Source: Bostrychus sinensis
Lineage: Eukaryota; Chordata; Actinopteri; Gobiiformes; Eleotridae
Assembly: GCA_020698575.1 (NCBI GenBank)
Contig: CM036250.1
Span: 25,556,000-25,619,999, forward strand
Direction: 5' to 3'
Length of the DNA stretch: 64,000 nt
Of this stretch, positions 13,691-25,600 are shown one piece after another; the first letter of the stretch is position 1, and every line of letters starts with the position of its first letter. Both the position numbers and the translations under genes were made by a program. The notes beneath the pieces were generated by a model. It searched no databases, was not told the DNA's origin, and was given only the letters and a program-made list of their open reading frames with translations.

Positions 13691-14205
13691 TCTTTTACAG
13701 TAAAGGCTATAATATGTACTTATGCATTCATGTGGATATGTAGCAGATTACACTTGCAGCTTAGTAAAGGAATCCTGACCTGCACTTCTATTTTAGTGCC
13801 ATTGTGGGGCTTTATACAAAACATATACTGAACATTATATAACTAAACAATTTGAGATACTACCATTAAATATAGTTCAATGTAAAACTAGGAAATGCAT
13901 GAAGTTACCAATTCTACCAAAGTCTGGATGTGATTAGTGAATGCTAGCTTAAAATTAATATGTAGTGATTGATTTAAGCACGGGCTTATCAGTAACACGT
14001 TCCACTGGGAGAGGTTATTTGAAATGACATTGGGCCACTTCATCTTCTGTAACCACTGATAGCTCTGACAGGCTGTGTGTTCTTATTAGCTTGGCTGTAC
14101 ATTATGTGTGAACTCATATTGTATCAGGGGCATAAATTAAAAGTATAACCAAGCCACACAGCTGGGCTCCATCTGTGAAATGTTGATCAACCCCCCACCC
14201 CACCC

Positions 14206-14223
14206 AAAAAAAAAAAAAAAAAA
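14206..14223. repeat. A18 homopolymer after a C-rich run
   Basis: CCCCCCACCCCACCC followed by 18 A. No element body is recognised next to it. Confidence 0.7.
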
Positions 14224-14495
14224 GAAATGGATGGTGCTGCTGGAAATGTCTCACTTCAATAAAACATGTTTATTATGGTCTTATTTTTGCATGTCATATT
14301 TTATAGCAGCTCTATCTGGTTTTAATACTGAGATGCACCTTGTGAGCTGAAATTGAAATTGCTCTGGGAAACAATACAATAATTGTGTAAAATTTTGTAG
14401 TTTGTGTGAATTATTATGTTGAAATAAATTGAAAAACTGTCCATAATTGGCTCATAATTAAATGCAACTTTTTACAATGTCCTGGAAACATAGGT

Positions 14496-15513
14496 CCTGT
14501 CCCAATACCCGCACTGCACACTATAGACTTTGTCGAAGTGCGCAATTTCTGAATGTGCATAAAGTGTGTGAGTGCTCAATGGTGCAGGGGTGTTAAAAAT
14601 AAGAATTGGGACATTCCACATTACTTGAACACTCGTGTTATGAAACTCACAAGGCTATAAACACTTAATAGACTTTTGTGTTTATAAACAAAACATTTTT
14701 ACGGAAGTTAAAAAGACAATAATACATTTTTAATGGAGCAATTAGCGCTAGCCACCAAACATCGCAAATTAGAAATAGTCAAGACAGGTTTGGCTACTGA
14801 CAACCACTCTGCCACATGTGAGTGATATCAGAGCCTGGTTTGATAACATTAGAGAGTGTCTGAATGTTTAGCCGCTTTTCAATGCTATGGAGGACAAAGA
14901 GTAACAGAAATGTGGTGGATCACAATAGTTTGACATTGTATGCTCAGATTTAATACATCAATCACCACAAATCCTACTTTTATACGTTAACTTTAACAAC
15001 TGGGCCTGACTTAGATCTGGGTTTTATTGATTCAGAGTAATTTTTAATAAATATGTAAACAACAGCCATCTGTTCCTGCTGTCCAAAAACGTCTGAATTA
15101 TTATTTTTATTTTGCTCCCTCGTAAAAATGAATGAGATAGAGCGTTAATCTCGGTACCAGGCTGTGTGTGCAACTTTTTTAAACACATCATTCCTGGAAG
15201 GGTCTATAGTGTAAACAGCACTGTTACCTGGGCAACAGGCACATTCATTTAAATGTTATATCTGTTAAGCTGTTAAATCATTTCTTTCCATTTTTGCCTG
15301 TTAACGCTCACTGCTAAGTTGCTTAGAAACAAACGCAGCATTGTTCATCACAGTAAAATGCATTGTGGGTAATATACTTCAGCAAAGTCCACATCGATCC
15401 ACACTTGTTGGAAGTGTGCAGTGAAGTGCATGGTGCAGTGTGGTTTTGAACAGTGAAAAGAGCTGGGACACTCTAGACACTTTAAATGGCGCAAGTGCGA
15501 GTATTGGGACAGG
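14496..15513. mobile_element. MITE with 20-bp terminal inverted repeats
   Basis: The left end CCTGTCCCAATACCCGCACT matches the complement of the right end (15494-15513) at 19 of 20 positions. The flanks share CATAG (14489-14493 and 15516-15520), a possible target-site duplication if GT on each side belongs to the element. No transposase frame, so non-autonomous. Superfamily not assigned. It lies just past the sema3g 3' end. Confidence 0.75.
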
Positions 15514-15595
15514 GTCATAGACATTTCAATTCCATAGAATCTAATTAAGGTTCTATTACTGTACATCCTTTTTTTACTGACCTATTTTTATATTA

Positions 15596-15601
15596 TTTAT
15601 T
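15596..15601 (-). promoter_or_regulatory. Candidate polyadenylation signal of sema3g
   Basis: Minus-strand AATAAA, about 550 nt after the stop codon and the first such hexamer I find downstream. A MITE starts just beyond it (15513). Use is inferred only. Confidence 0.35.
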
Positions 15602-16153
15602 CAGATAACAACATGTCCCTGCAGGGCTGCTGTAGGTGCTCACTGGGGGTGCGAGAGATGTGAAATTGCAGTCTGCAGTGTCACTACCAGATGCAAATCT
15701 AGTGTCTGGAGTAAAAATAGAAAATGAAGTTGTGTGAATTTTACCTTTGCTTGTAAGTTTGTATTTTGAGGGAATATTTCCCAAAGTAGGCTTAATAAAT
15801 TGAAATGATATTAGCCAAGTGTATCAAGTGTAAAAATGCAAGAAAATATGTAAAGTAAATCTATGTAGCTTATTTCTATGTGGTCCTTTTCCTAACTTTG
15901 ACACAGTTTTATCACTATACATTCCATTCCTTAATCCATATTTGTAATCCTATGTCATCAATAGTCAGATCAGGCAGGTTGAAGATTTTTGTGTGTATTT
16001 TCATGTCTTGTCTTTTTGGGTTGGATACAGAGTGGACCCCAAGTTCAAATGTCTGTTTTACATAATCTCTAGGTGCATCTAGTTGGTTTTCAGAGCCAAA
16101 GAGTCTCCATTGGCCCTGACACTTAGTCCCCTTTTTGTCTAAATCCTGTCTTC

Positions 16154-16657
16154 CTACTGGCTGATTTTGCTCAGATCCCGGGGCGTCCTGTTGCGTTCGC
16201 TGGAGCTCTTGCTGCGGGCCTTCCTGGCGCTGTCTTGTGCTTGTCGATACTTCTCCAACATGCTTTTGTGCTTCCTCCTAAGCTTGTCGTTGCACCACAT
16301 TCTCTCGCAGTACTCTTCCACGTGGGGCAGATTGGCCGGGCCGATCAGCTGCATAATGTCTTTGAACCACGTACGAGACTGGCCGATTTGTCCTGACGAG
16401 CCTCCTCTGCTGTAGGTGTTACAGGGCGTCCAGGGTCTGTATCCCAAACTGGAGCGATCTTTGTAGTCGGGGTGGCCATCCCGGTGCATGAGTTCGTCCA
16501 CTGTGTCGCTTTGTAGGACCTCCAGGTTTAGACGGGACAGGGTCTGGGTGAAGCCGTGCTCCCGGGACCGGCAGATGTACAGGCCTTCGTCCTGATGGAA
16601 GAGGCGTCGAAACAGGAGACCCTGCTCTGTGGCCATGACACGGTCGTCCAACTTCAC
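16154..16657 (-). CDS. sema3g: sema3g last coding exon: Ig second half and basic tail (509-675)
   Basis: 504 nt, 167 codons plus TAG at 16154-16156; acceptor CACTTTAG. It encodes EQGLLFRRL, the second Ig cysteine (GLYICRSREHGFTQTL), a roughly 47-residue linker, FKDIMQLIGPANLPHVEEYC with the cysteines used for covalent dimerisation in the family, and a Lys/Arg-rich tail ending ERNRTPRDLSKISQ. The first codon GTG is an internal valine, not a start. Confidence 0.95.
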   Translation of the reverse strand: MKLDDRVMATEQGLLFRRLFHQDEGLYICRSREHGFTQTLSRLNLEVLQSDTVDELMHRDGHPDYKDRSSLGYRPWTPCNTYSRGGSSGQIGQSRTWFKDIMQLIGPANLPHVEEYCERMWCNDKLRRKHKSMLEKYRQAQDSARKARSKSSSERNRTPRDLSKISQ

Positions 16658-19600
16658 CTAAAGTGGAATTAGAGATCAAACAGACTTGAAATAGAGTTGA
16701 ACAGGTTATGTTAAAGTGATATGTTTTTACAGTATGAGGGAATGGTGGCAGAGTGGTTAGTGCTCTTGCCTCCCAGCAAGAAGGCCATCAAACAAACTCT
16801 CTAGAAGTCTCCATGTCCTCCCTGTGTTACTGTGGGTTCTCTCCAGCTTCGTCCCGCCCTCATCACATGCACGTGTTAGGTGAACTGGTGACTCTAAAAT
16901 GCCCCAGTGAATTAATGTGAGAGTGAATGCTTGTTTGTCTTGTGTATGGTCTCAAACACTCTGGATGCTGGTATCCTAGGAAATAGAAGTTTCACCTCTT
17001 GTTCACGCTTGTGGCTCGTGCTGAGAAGCAACTACCATGAGCACTACACCGTAACCATGATTTAGGACTTCACTTTACTTCACTTTTACTTGTTAAAAGG
17101 CTCACGTTTGCAAGGTCTAGCCTACAAAGACAGTAAACACGTCTGTTCAGTCAACTATAGTTACCATCTATTATATGTGGCTGTACTCTCATGTTGACCG
17201 TTGAATAGCTCATCTAGAATAAGATGAATAAATGAATGACTTGTACTAGCTGTCTAAGCTGCAAGACATATTTAAGTCATAAAAATAAAAGAGTCTTAGA
17301 CAATGTTTACAGTTTCCGTGGCTCCATCTCAGTCACTTAGCATAACACAACTTTTAAGCACCTAGACTCAACATGTTCATTAAAGATCTTGGCTAGTCAT
17401 ACCAATCTGACATTTACATTCAATACAACTATGCTTCAAAACCAAAAACACCATGGGAAAAATGATTTATGCTGATAAAAAAAGTTAAAGAAGTCCTTTG
17501 TAGAGTGTTTGGTTGTACCCTGAGTCTGTACTGTAACTCCTGACTATGTTTACACAGCAGTCCCATTTCTTTCACTGCTCCCATTTCCATAACTCCTCAC
17601 ACTTTGGCCCTGTCATTTCAACATTTAAAACAATTTCCTCCTGCCTCAATACCAAGCTGCCACCCCAAATCTTTCTGACTTTTTCTACTTCTTTAATCAC
17701 ACTTCGGTGCCAGTACAAACATGGCCGCCGTTTTCCTTCTGAGTGGCAGTGAGACGTTTATTTGCTGGGAAAGAGTGAGGGGCGGTAATGCTATAATACG
17801 GACCATAAAGCCTGGATAAACATAAACTCAAACAGAACAAAAATGGCAGTGGGTGTGGGCAACAGGGCGACACCATTTTCTTAAATAGTGCTTTGTAAAT
17901 TTGCACTGGGGAGAAGAGTTGAGTGACAATTTAAGTGTCAGTGGTATGCAGTTTGCAAAAAAGTCAGTGTTTATGCAGGAGAAAAAGACGTCTTTCCTCT
18001 ACTTTTGAAATATAATGTCTTAATTTCAACCATATGTCAAACGGCTGTCAAAAGTGTCAGGCACGTGCCAAATTCACACTTAAAAGCTGTTCTTCGGGCC
18101 ACTGTTTGCCAAAGGGTGCATTCTTTCACTCATCTGGAGTCTATGGCTATAACTCTACCAGCCTTTCTCCTTAAACAGATTTATATTTGTAGTGGCGTTT
18201 TGGGCTGGCTCACCTCTTCCTTGCGGTCGTCCCGTTGGACCAGCCAGCTGACGGTGGCCTGGGGGGAGCGGGGGACACACTCCAGGAACGTACTGTTGTT
18301 CTCTGTCCCGTAAACCACACGGTCCTCAGGTACATCTAGCTCTTCTGTTCAAACACAGAAAGAAGATTAAGGTACTTTTAATATTTTCATTGACCAGTCA
18401 GGTAAACACAAACCCTTATACTTATTTGTTAAGATCAAATTATTCAGCCAAAATAATAGCCAAGACTGTACTCATTTTATTTAAATTATGCTTTTTTAAA
18501 TACATTTTGACCAATCTTGGTGCATTTAAAATAATTTTTCACATTTCACACTTTTTTTGTAAATAATTTGAAAAATGCATAATTAAATTAGAGCTATAAC
18601 ATAATATGGTGATGTTTTTTTCCCATTTTAATATACAGCTTTTAATTTTGTGCTAATACTGTTACGGTATTGTGAAAAAAACAATATATCTTTGTTTGAA
18701 GAATGTGCTTTAGTGTGGACATAACCTCAGTCTAAATACTTAACAATGTTGTGCAACAGTCCTCTTTAACGGCTCGTTCTTAAAGCCTAAATGTTTGAGT
18801 TCAGGACCCCACTTCAGTCTGAGTAAAGAAAACACTGTTGGTTTTTACTTGAACAATGGCATTTCTACCCACAGACACTTTGTAAAAGTTTGATGTGAGG
18901 TGTTTGAAGGAGAGTTTCTGAGCACTGACAGCCCCATACCTGAACTCAGGTGAGTAAACACAGGTAACTCAACCGTGACCACCAGACAGTCCCACAGTTT
19001 CTGGACCCTTTTCAGATCTAACACCACCTTTTCCTGATACAATCTCTTTCCACTCCGTCATTTGTCTGTGTGTTTGTTTAAGATGATGGCTGATATGATG
19101 AAGAGGAGGAGGTTTGCTCTTTTCACATTACTTGCCATCATTCATTTTTCTGTCATAGGCATTATAAACAACTATATTCTGCCAATGAATGATGACCTTT
19201 TTCAGAATGTGTGTTTTTATAAAGTGATAGTTCCTATAATTATGTCCAGTTTGATGTAAATTAATGGGTCATATTTTCAGAAACTGAACTGAAAGACAAA
19301 AAACAGGGCATGTTATTCTATGATTTTGTATAACATGACTTCCATAGCTTTAGAAACCAACTCCTTTGTTAACTAGTCTTCACCATGAAGTATCACTTGG
19401 CTAAAAACAAACCTTGGCATCTCTGTCATTGCCCACACATATCAATAACATTCAAGCAAAACTCAAAGCCAGATTAGCCTTCCTCTTCCACAATAAACCC
19501 TCCTTCACTTACGCACCCTTGTCAAGATGAGCCGACCTCCAATTTTGGACATCAACAATAAGCCATACACTAACTACTGTGATCTCTTCAAACTGTTAGA

Positions 19601-22600
19601 CTGGTACCGGCGGTTCCATCACTGGGTTCTCTTTATTTGCTAGAAAATGCAGGTTATAGTTGTTCTTGCTGATAAATCTGACACACGTCTCACTCTCACA
19701 TATACAGACACACTTCTCCCCAGTCTTTGTTAGGGTTAGAAAACTGCATCATTCTTACTGTCTTTTGTTTTCCCTTTTTACATGTACAGTTGTATGTACT
19801 ATATGCCGGGACCTCTTGGCCAGATCATGTTTGTAAATGAGAACAGGCGTTTTTCAAGGCACAGGATATTGCAAGAAAAGGAGACCTGCTTTATGTATTT
19901 TTTTCTCAAATTATTGCAAAAGACATTTGTTGAGTTTGGTAAACAGTTCCCATTTTTCTATGTACTTCTGACAAATGACTCTGACATCCAAACAGCGGCA
20001 CATGTCTTACAGCAACTTTTACAGCTGCTCTCGAACATATGTTGAGTTCATCAGTAACAGCAGACAGACTATACACAGAGTTCTCAGAAACTAAAGAGTT
20101 TACAATTAAATTATGTTAAACTAAACTATAATGTACTCCAAATATTCTCCATCTTACCGCTCATGTTTTGGTCGACACACTGCAAGATGGGGTTGCCGTG
20201 ACGAATGTCCTGTCTGCGGTAGCGGCGTTTACTGTTGGGGATGTACCGAGAGCAGGACAACCCATCCCAGGCGCAGTAGGGGTCTCTGGCTAAACAGCAC
20301 TCAGCACAGGCCTTCCCATAGGTCTCACAGCGGTGCAGTTTGACCTGCACCACACCAACCGCGGAGCCCACAAACACTGCTTGCTGTTGGGAAAGAAGAT
20401 AAGTAAATGCTTTGTAAATTATTTTTTTTTTATAAAAAACATGCATGTGCAGGTGAACTGCCTCTACAGAATAAATATGGCAGTGAATGGTTTCCCCCTT
20501 CTGGCCCCCTGCAACCCATTAAAGAGGAAAAAAAAAAAAAGAATGATTTAATAACTCACCCTTTTGACAGATATGTCCATTGAGGTTACGGGAGTGGGAA
20601 CCTGCAAAAGTAAATTATAGGCATTTGGTATTTGCTCTCTTTGATACTGTATATTATATCCTATAATATATTGCAAACTAAACTTGGAAAGGAGGACTAA
20701 GGATTTTTTCTGAATCATGAAACAAAGAGAAGTATTGTTTTTCATTCTAAATTGCACTATAACAAGTAACTCTTCAAATGGTATAAAATCTGACATTTTT
20801 TATCCACATCTTGTTCTCAAAACTCACTTTGAAAACCTGAAGTTCTTCCAGTGTGATCTCCTCAGTCTCCAGGCTGTTCCCAGTGTGCAGCGCAATGACT
20901 TTCAACACAGTACCAACATCTGCAACACAGGCAAAGAATCGTATCGTTTTTTTTTTTTTTTAAAGATGGGATGTGTAAAATTTTGCATTATGGCCAGGCT
21001 ATACACTGAACAGGCATAACATTATGACCAGCATGTCTTCTCACATAGACATGGACATACTATACCTGTGCCGATGAACATGACGTCGTACTGGCCGTCC
21101 TCTGCCTCCACTCGGTCCACCACGATCTGCTGGAGCTTGTATGGGACGTTGGCTTTGACCAGGATGGGTTTTTGCAGGGCGGGGTACACCGGCCTCCACA
21201 TGAGTGGGTGACCGCGGGCGAAGTGCAGCACAGAGTCCGGGAAGTCCTTGGTGCTGCCAAACTCTCTGCCAGGCTGGTTGGTGATCTTACTGGGGCACTA
21301 CATAAACAAAGAGCAGAAATCCTGAGTGAACTTTTGTCCTGGCAGATTACAAGGCCATTGTTTTGAGCCAATATTAATTTGTGTGAAGTGGTTTGATGTG
21401 TTTTTGCTTCAAATGTGATTCATTGTTTTGCAGTTCTTTTGATTAAAATTTATAAGCAGGGCTATAAAATGTTTTTGGAGGCCACTATACAGAAGCCAAA
21501 TTTTACTTTAAACAGATGTGGAAGAAGTGCTTCAAAATACTATTACTCAAGTAGAAGTAAAAGTATTTAACAGAGTAATACGCACTGTAAAACATATTGT
21601 AAAATTAACCTAAAGTACTTACTCCTACTACCACTACTATTACTGCTACTAGTGCTAATACTTCTGCTACTATTACTACATCACTACCCTCTACTTATCA
21701 AGATCAAAATATAGTTTTACTAATTTAATACAGTTATATACTTGTTTAAAGATATTACTTTAAAACTATTTTTAGTCATCAGTCAGTGTTGTAATGTTTG
21801 TGTTGTATGAAATTCTATGGAACAAAACATGGCATAGTCTTTTGAATATTTGAGATTTTTGGAAATTAAAGGAGGCCACAACACTCTTGACTTTGCGAAT
21901 GGCTGTTTTAGGAAATGTATTCAGAAAGAAATTATTCTTCAAAAATGTATTTAATTAAATGAATGACTAGAAGTATTGTGACGGCTGCATGTCTTTTGCG
22001 TGTTATTGTTGGTTCTCTTGGGGTACTCCAGCTGTTAGGTGAATTGGTGACTCTAAACTGCCCCTAGTGAATGAATGTGAGAGTGAATGGTTGTCTGTCT
22101 GTGTGTCTCTGTGTCAGTCCTGTGACTAACTGGCCCCTGTCCAAGGTGAACCCTGCTAAATGAGAAGATAAATGAATGAAGTATTTAGTTAATCTCCACC
22201 TCTGATTTTGTAATACTGCATTGTGTGTGTGTTAAAAGTATTGCCAGTAGAGTATCAAATTTCCTGTATTAGTTAGATAATTAAGATAAATTGCCTCTAT
22301 CCAAAAAGATATTTACAAAAAACATACAATCTCTGGGTTTTCTCGTGAGCTAATTCTAAATGTACATTTTTTCTTCATTATCATTGTTTTGAAAGCATTA
22401 CCTTTGTTCTGCCAAATGTAATGAATTGCCTCTTTTATCGATGGCCAAAAACTGTTTATTTGCAGCCTTTCTGAAGTTGATTTAATGGAAAACAGGTCAC
22501 TTTTGTCCTTCATAATTAAAAAAAAATAATTTGGTTGAGTTTGTGGTTTGATTATTTGGCCACTACTATTCTCAAGACTCCTATCAAGTCTGAAAGATAA

Positions 22601-25600
22601 AAGAGGACAATTTATAAAACTTATTACTAAAGTAGACTGGCTATATTTGAATTACTGTAATCCAAGCCCCAGGAGGGCATATTCCTTTAGGGGTCACGGA
22701 GGGTGCCTGGAGCCTATACCAGCAACTATGGGCCTTAGGCGGGGTACGCCCTGGTTAGTCACAGGGCTGACACCGACACACACAATGATAAGGACTGAAC
22801 CCAGCGCTAACAACTCTGCCATCATGCACTTTTTAATGGTGATAATAAAAAAGGCAGATGATATGCAGCTGTTTTTTTTTTTTGTTTTTTTTTTCTTTAT
22901 TAATGGCAATAGAGGAACATTTTGACTTGTATTTGTTTAATTTCTTTTATGAAGAAAACTATATCTGGGCATGACATGTAAGTGCTTGCAAGATGACAAC
23001 TATATTAATGTTTAGATAGAGACTAAAATTCATGCAAGATTGGTCATTCATTTGACCAGCCAGTAATGACGCTCAGGCTTATTTGTACAGATCTGAAGCT
23101 TACATATGTTAAAAATATTGTTCCTCTCTTATCACAACAGTAAGAGGTCTGGACAATAGTGCTGCATTGTAATGGGCTGGGCCTGGTTTCACAGAGGAGG
23201 AATGTGAACTGCACACGAGCACTGGACAGGAGTGAAGATAATGTAAAAGACATATGTTTGAATTATTACACGTGTGAGGAATGTGGACACTGGCTCGGAG
23301 AGATTATAAACTATGTGATAGGTCAATGGAGGTGTAGATGTAATGGTTTCCTGCAATCAGAATATCGTATAAGTATAAGTGGAGCAGTACAAAGGCCCTG
23401 TTCACACCTGACTTTAACATCTGTCTTCTGTGTCACAAAGGACTGGATTTAATTATGGCTTCCAATCATTGACATCTTTACAGGAATTGATATTGTTGAA
23501 CAGTGGCTGAGTGGTTAGCGTCTCTGCCTCTAAGCAAGGAGGTTGTGCATTTGGTTCCTATTGATGTTCAGCCATTGGTTACTGGCGACTAATTAGCCAC
23601 TGTTCAGGGTGTATCCTGCCAAAGGCCCATAGTTGCTTGGATACGCCTACAACCCCTAATGGAAGACAAAGGACTGAAGTTATAGTATAAGGAGCTAATA
23701 CTGTACATATTGGACTTAATTAATTTGTCTGTTTTTAACCAAAACCTTGACTACACGTTACTAAACAGCACTGGACACACCTGCCCAGTTGTTATCCAAT
23801 GCTTAGGTTGATATGTTTGCACGCTCTGATCTGGAAATCACCCAAAATATATAATGGGCTTCTTATCCACACCTCTCTGCTCCAGGTCAATCATTTCAAC
23901 TTCCAACTCAGAACCAAGGAGTAACATCAGAGGTGGAACAATGTGGCACACCCTTATCCCTTTACCATCTGTGCTCAGTGTGGTATTTTTCCAGTATGAC
24001 TTGAATCAGTTGCTCTTATCTATACAAATACATATCTGGGTGGGGGATATATCACTGTTTTAAACCTCTTATCTTTTATCTGTATTTGAATCTCATTACC
24101 TAAGTACAAAAAGTAGAGGTTTGATCATTTGGCAATGCACTTTAAATGTTATCAGTGCATTGATTTTTTAAGCTGGAAGGGTAAGGCTTGTAGTTTTGTT
24201 TCCAAAATTTTCTCTCCTACAATGTTGAATTTATACAGGCCAAGCCACCATATATGTACTTGATTTAAAACAAGGCCATAATTGATAAGGTCATAATGAT
24301 CATGTCAGCCCCAAACCCTAGAGAACTGCGCAGCTGGACTATGAACAGAACCGTTTTGATAACTGTGGATACAAACTAAATCGTGTGGTTTTATGATTTA
24401 AAAATCTCTAGTTACACTTTTTACTAAAATATGATCAAATCTGTCCCATTTTTCTCATTTAAACAATGAGTCCCAACACAAATGTAAGCCAGGAGGAGTC
24501 AGTGTGATCCAGGGTAAATATCTGAGTTGGATCAGCACAGCAAGTGTCTTTGGAAAGTAGTTTTATTTCTCTTGAAAGGTGTGGCTTGATGGATGCGGCA
24601 CAATTAAATGTAGCTGGGGATTAGATTTGATGGTTTATTAGTATTACGAGTCTTTATCTAATGGGGGACTGTTGAAATGTTCAAACTGAAAGAAAAATAT
24701 ACAGTTGGTGTATAGCGTGTGATGTATCCCACAATGCACTGGGGGAAAGGGGTGAAAAAACAGGTGTCACTAAATGAAAAATAAAAAGGTACAAAATTTG
24801 TATCTAGGCCTAAATAGAACAGTGCAAAATGCAGAGAAGTATATGTCAGTAATGTAGGTTTATTTGCAAAACTGTTTAAGACTTCTATTAAAGGGCTATA
24901 TTATGCTTTTATTAATATTTTTTTTTATCAAATGTGGTCACCCATAGTACAGCATTGCACATTTTACTATCTTTAAAAACATTATCTGGCTAAAATAAAA
25001 GGTTTTTAATAAGTACTTTATTAGTGCCATAAAGGAACAGGTGAAGAGACCAGCAGAGGGCAGCAGAGTGCATAGCTGTGATGGTCTTTTGAACACAATC
25101 AAAGAAAAAGAGCACTGAACTTCCTTAAACTTTTTGTATGATGCCATTTTACTGCAAAATGAAAAAAACAAAACTCACTTCCAGGCATGTTGTTGATTGT
25201 AACATGGTAGAAAGCACAAAAAAGTAGATTTTGCATAATATAGCCCCTTTAAAGGCAGGGTACAGAATCACTCACTAGTTGCTGTAGACACATTTTTTAC
25301 AGTGGGCTTCCTTTATACAGCACCTCTTTAAAATGTTTTGATGTAAAGTATTGTAAACTGGCTTTATAACAGAGCAAAAATAAATAAATAAATAAAAAAT
25401 AAAAAAATGGGTGAGGTTAAAAAGCAACTTTAAATAGCAACTTAATGGCAACTTTTTGCCATGATCCAACTTTGAATAATAAGTAAGTAAGTAAATTTTA
25501 TTTGTATAGCGCTTTTCACAGACACAAAGTCACAAAGTGCTTCACAGTCTTAAAAAACATAAAAACAGCAAAATCTTAAACATTGTAAAATCATAAGCAG

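Larger units (their letters stand above)
1568..16153. other. Intergenic region between sema3g 3' end and the T1R-like gene
   Basis: About 14.6 kb with no gene I can support on either strand. It holds repeat remnants (hAT-like end near 1962, a CTA tract at 3472, a long TA tract at 5201, hAT-like element at 6762, tRNA-like fragments at 7755 and 8208, SINE at 13379, MITE at 14496) listed separately. The remainder is AT-rich unique-looking sequence with only short, low-complexity open frames. It probably includes the 3' UTR of sema3g just below 16154. Confidence 0.65.

Noticed and set aside
15348..15566. 72-codon minus frame near the sema3g 3' end
   Set aside because: Mostly within the right half of the MITE at 14496-15513; no family similarity.
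16167..16415. 82-codon plus-strand frame
   Set aside because: Antisense shadow of the sema3g last coding exon.
21060..21371. 103-codon minus frame overlapping the sema3g exon at 21066
   Set aside because: Wrong frame of a real exon; the conserved EAEDGQYDVMFIGT is in the other frame.
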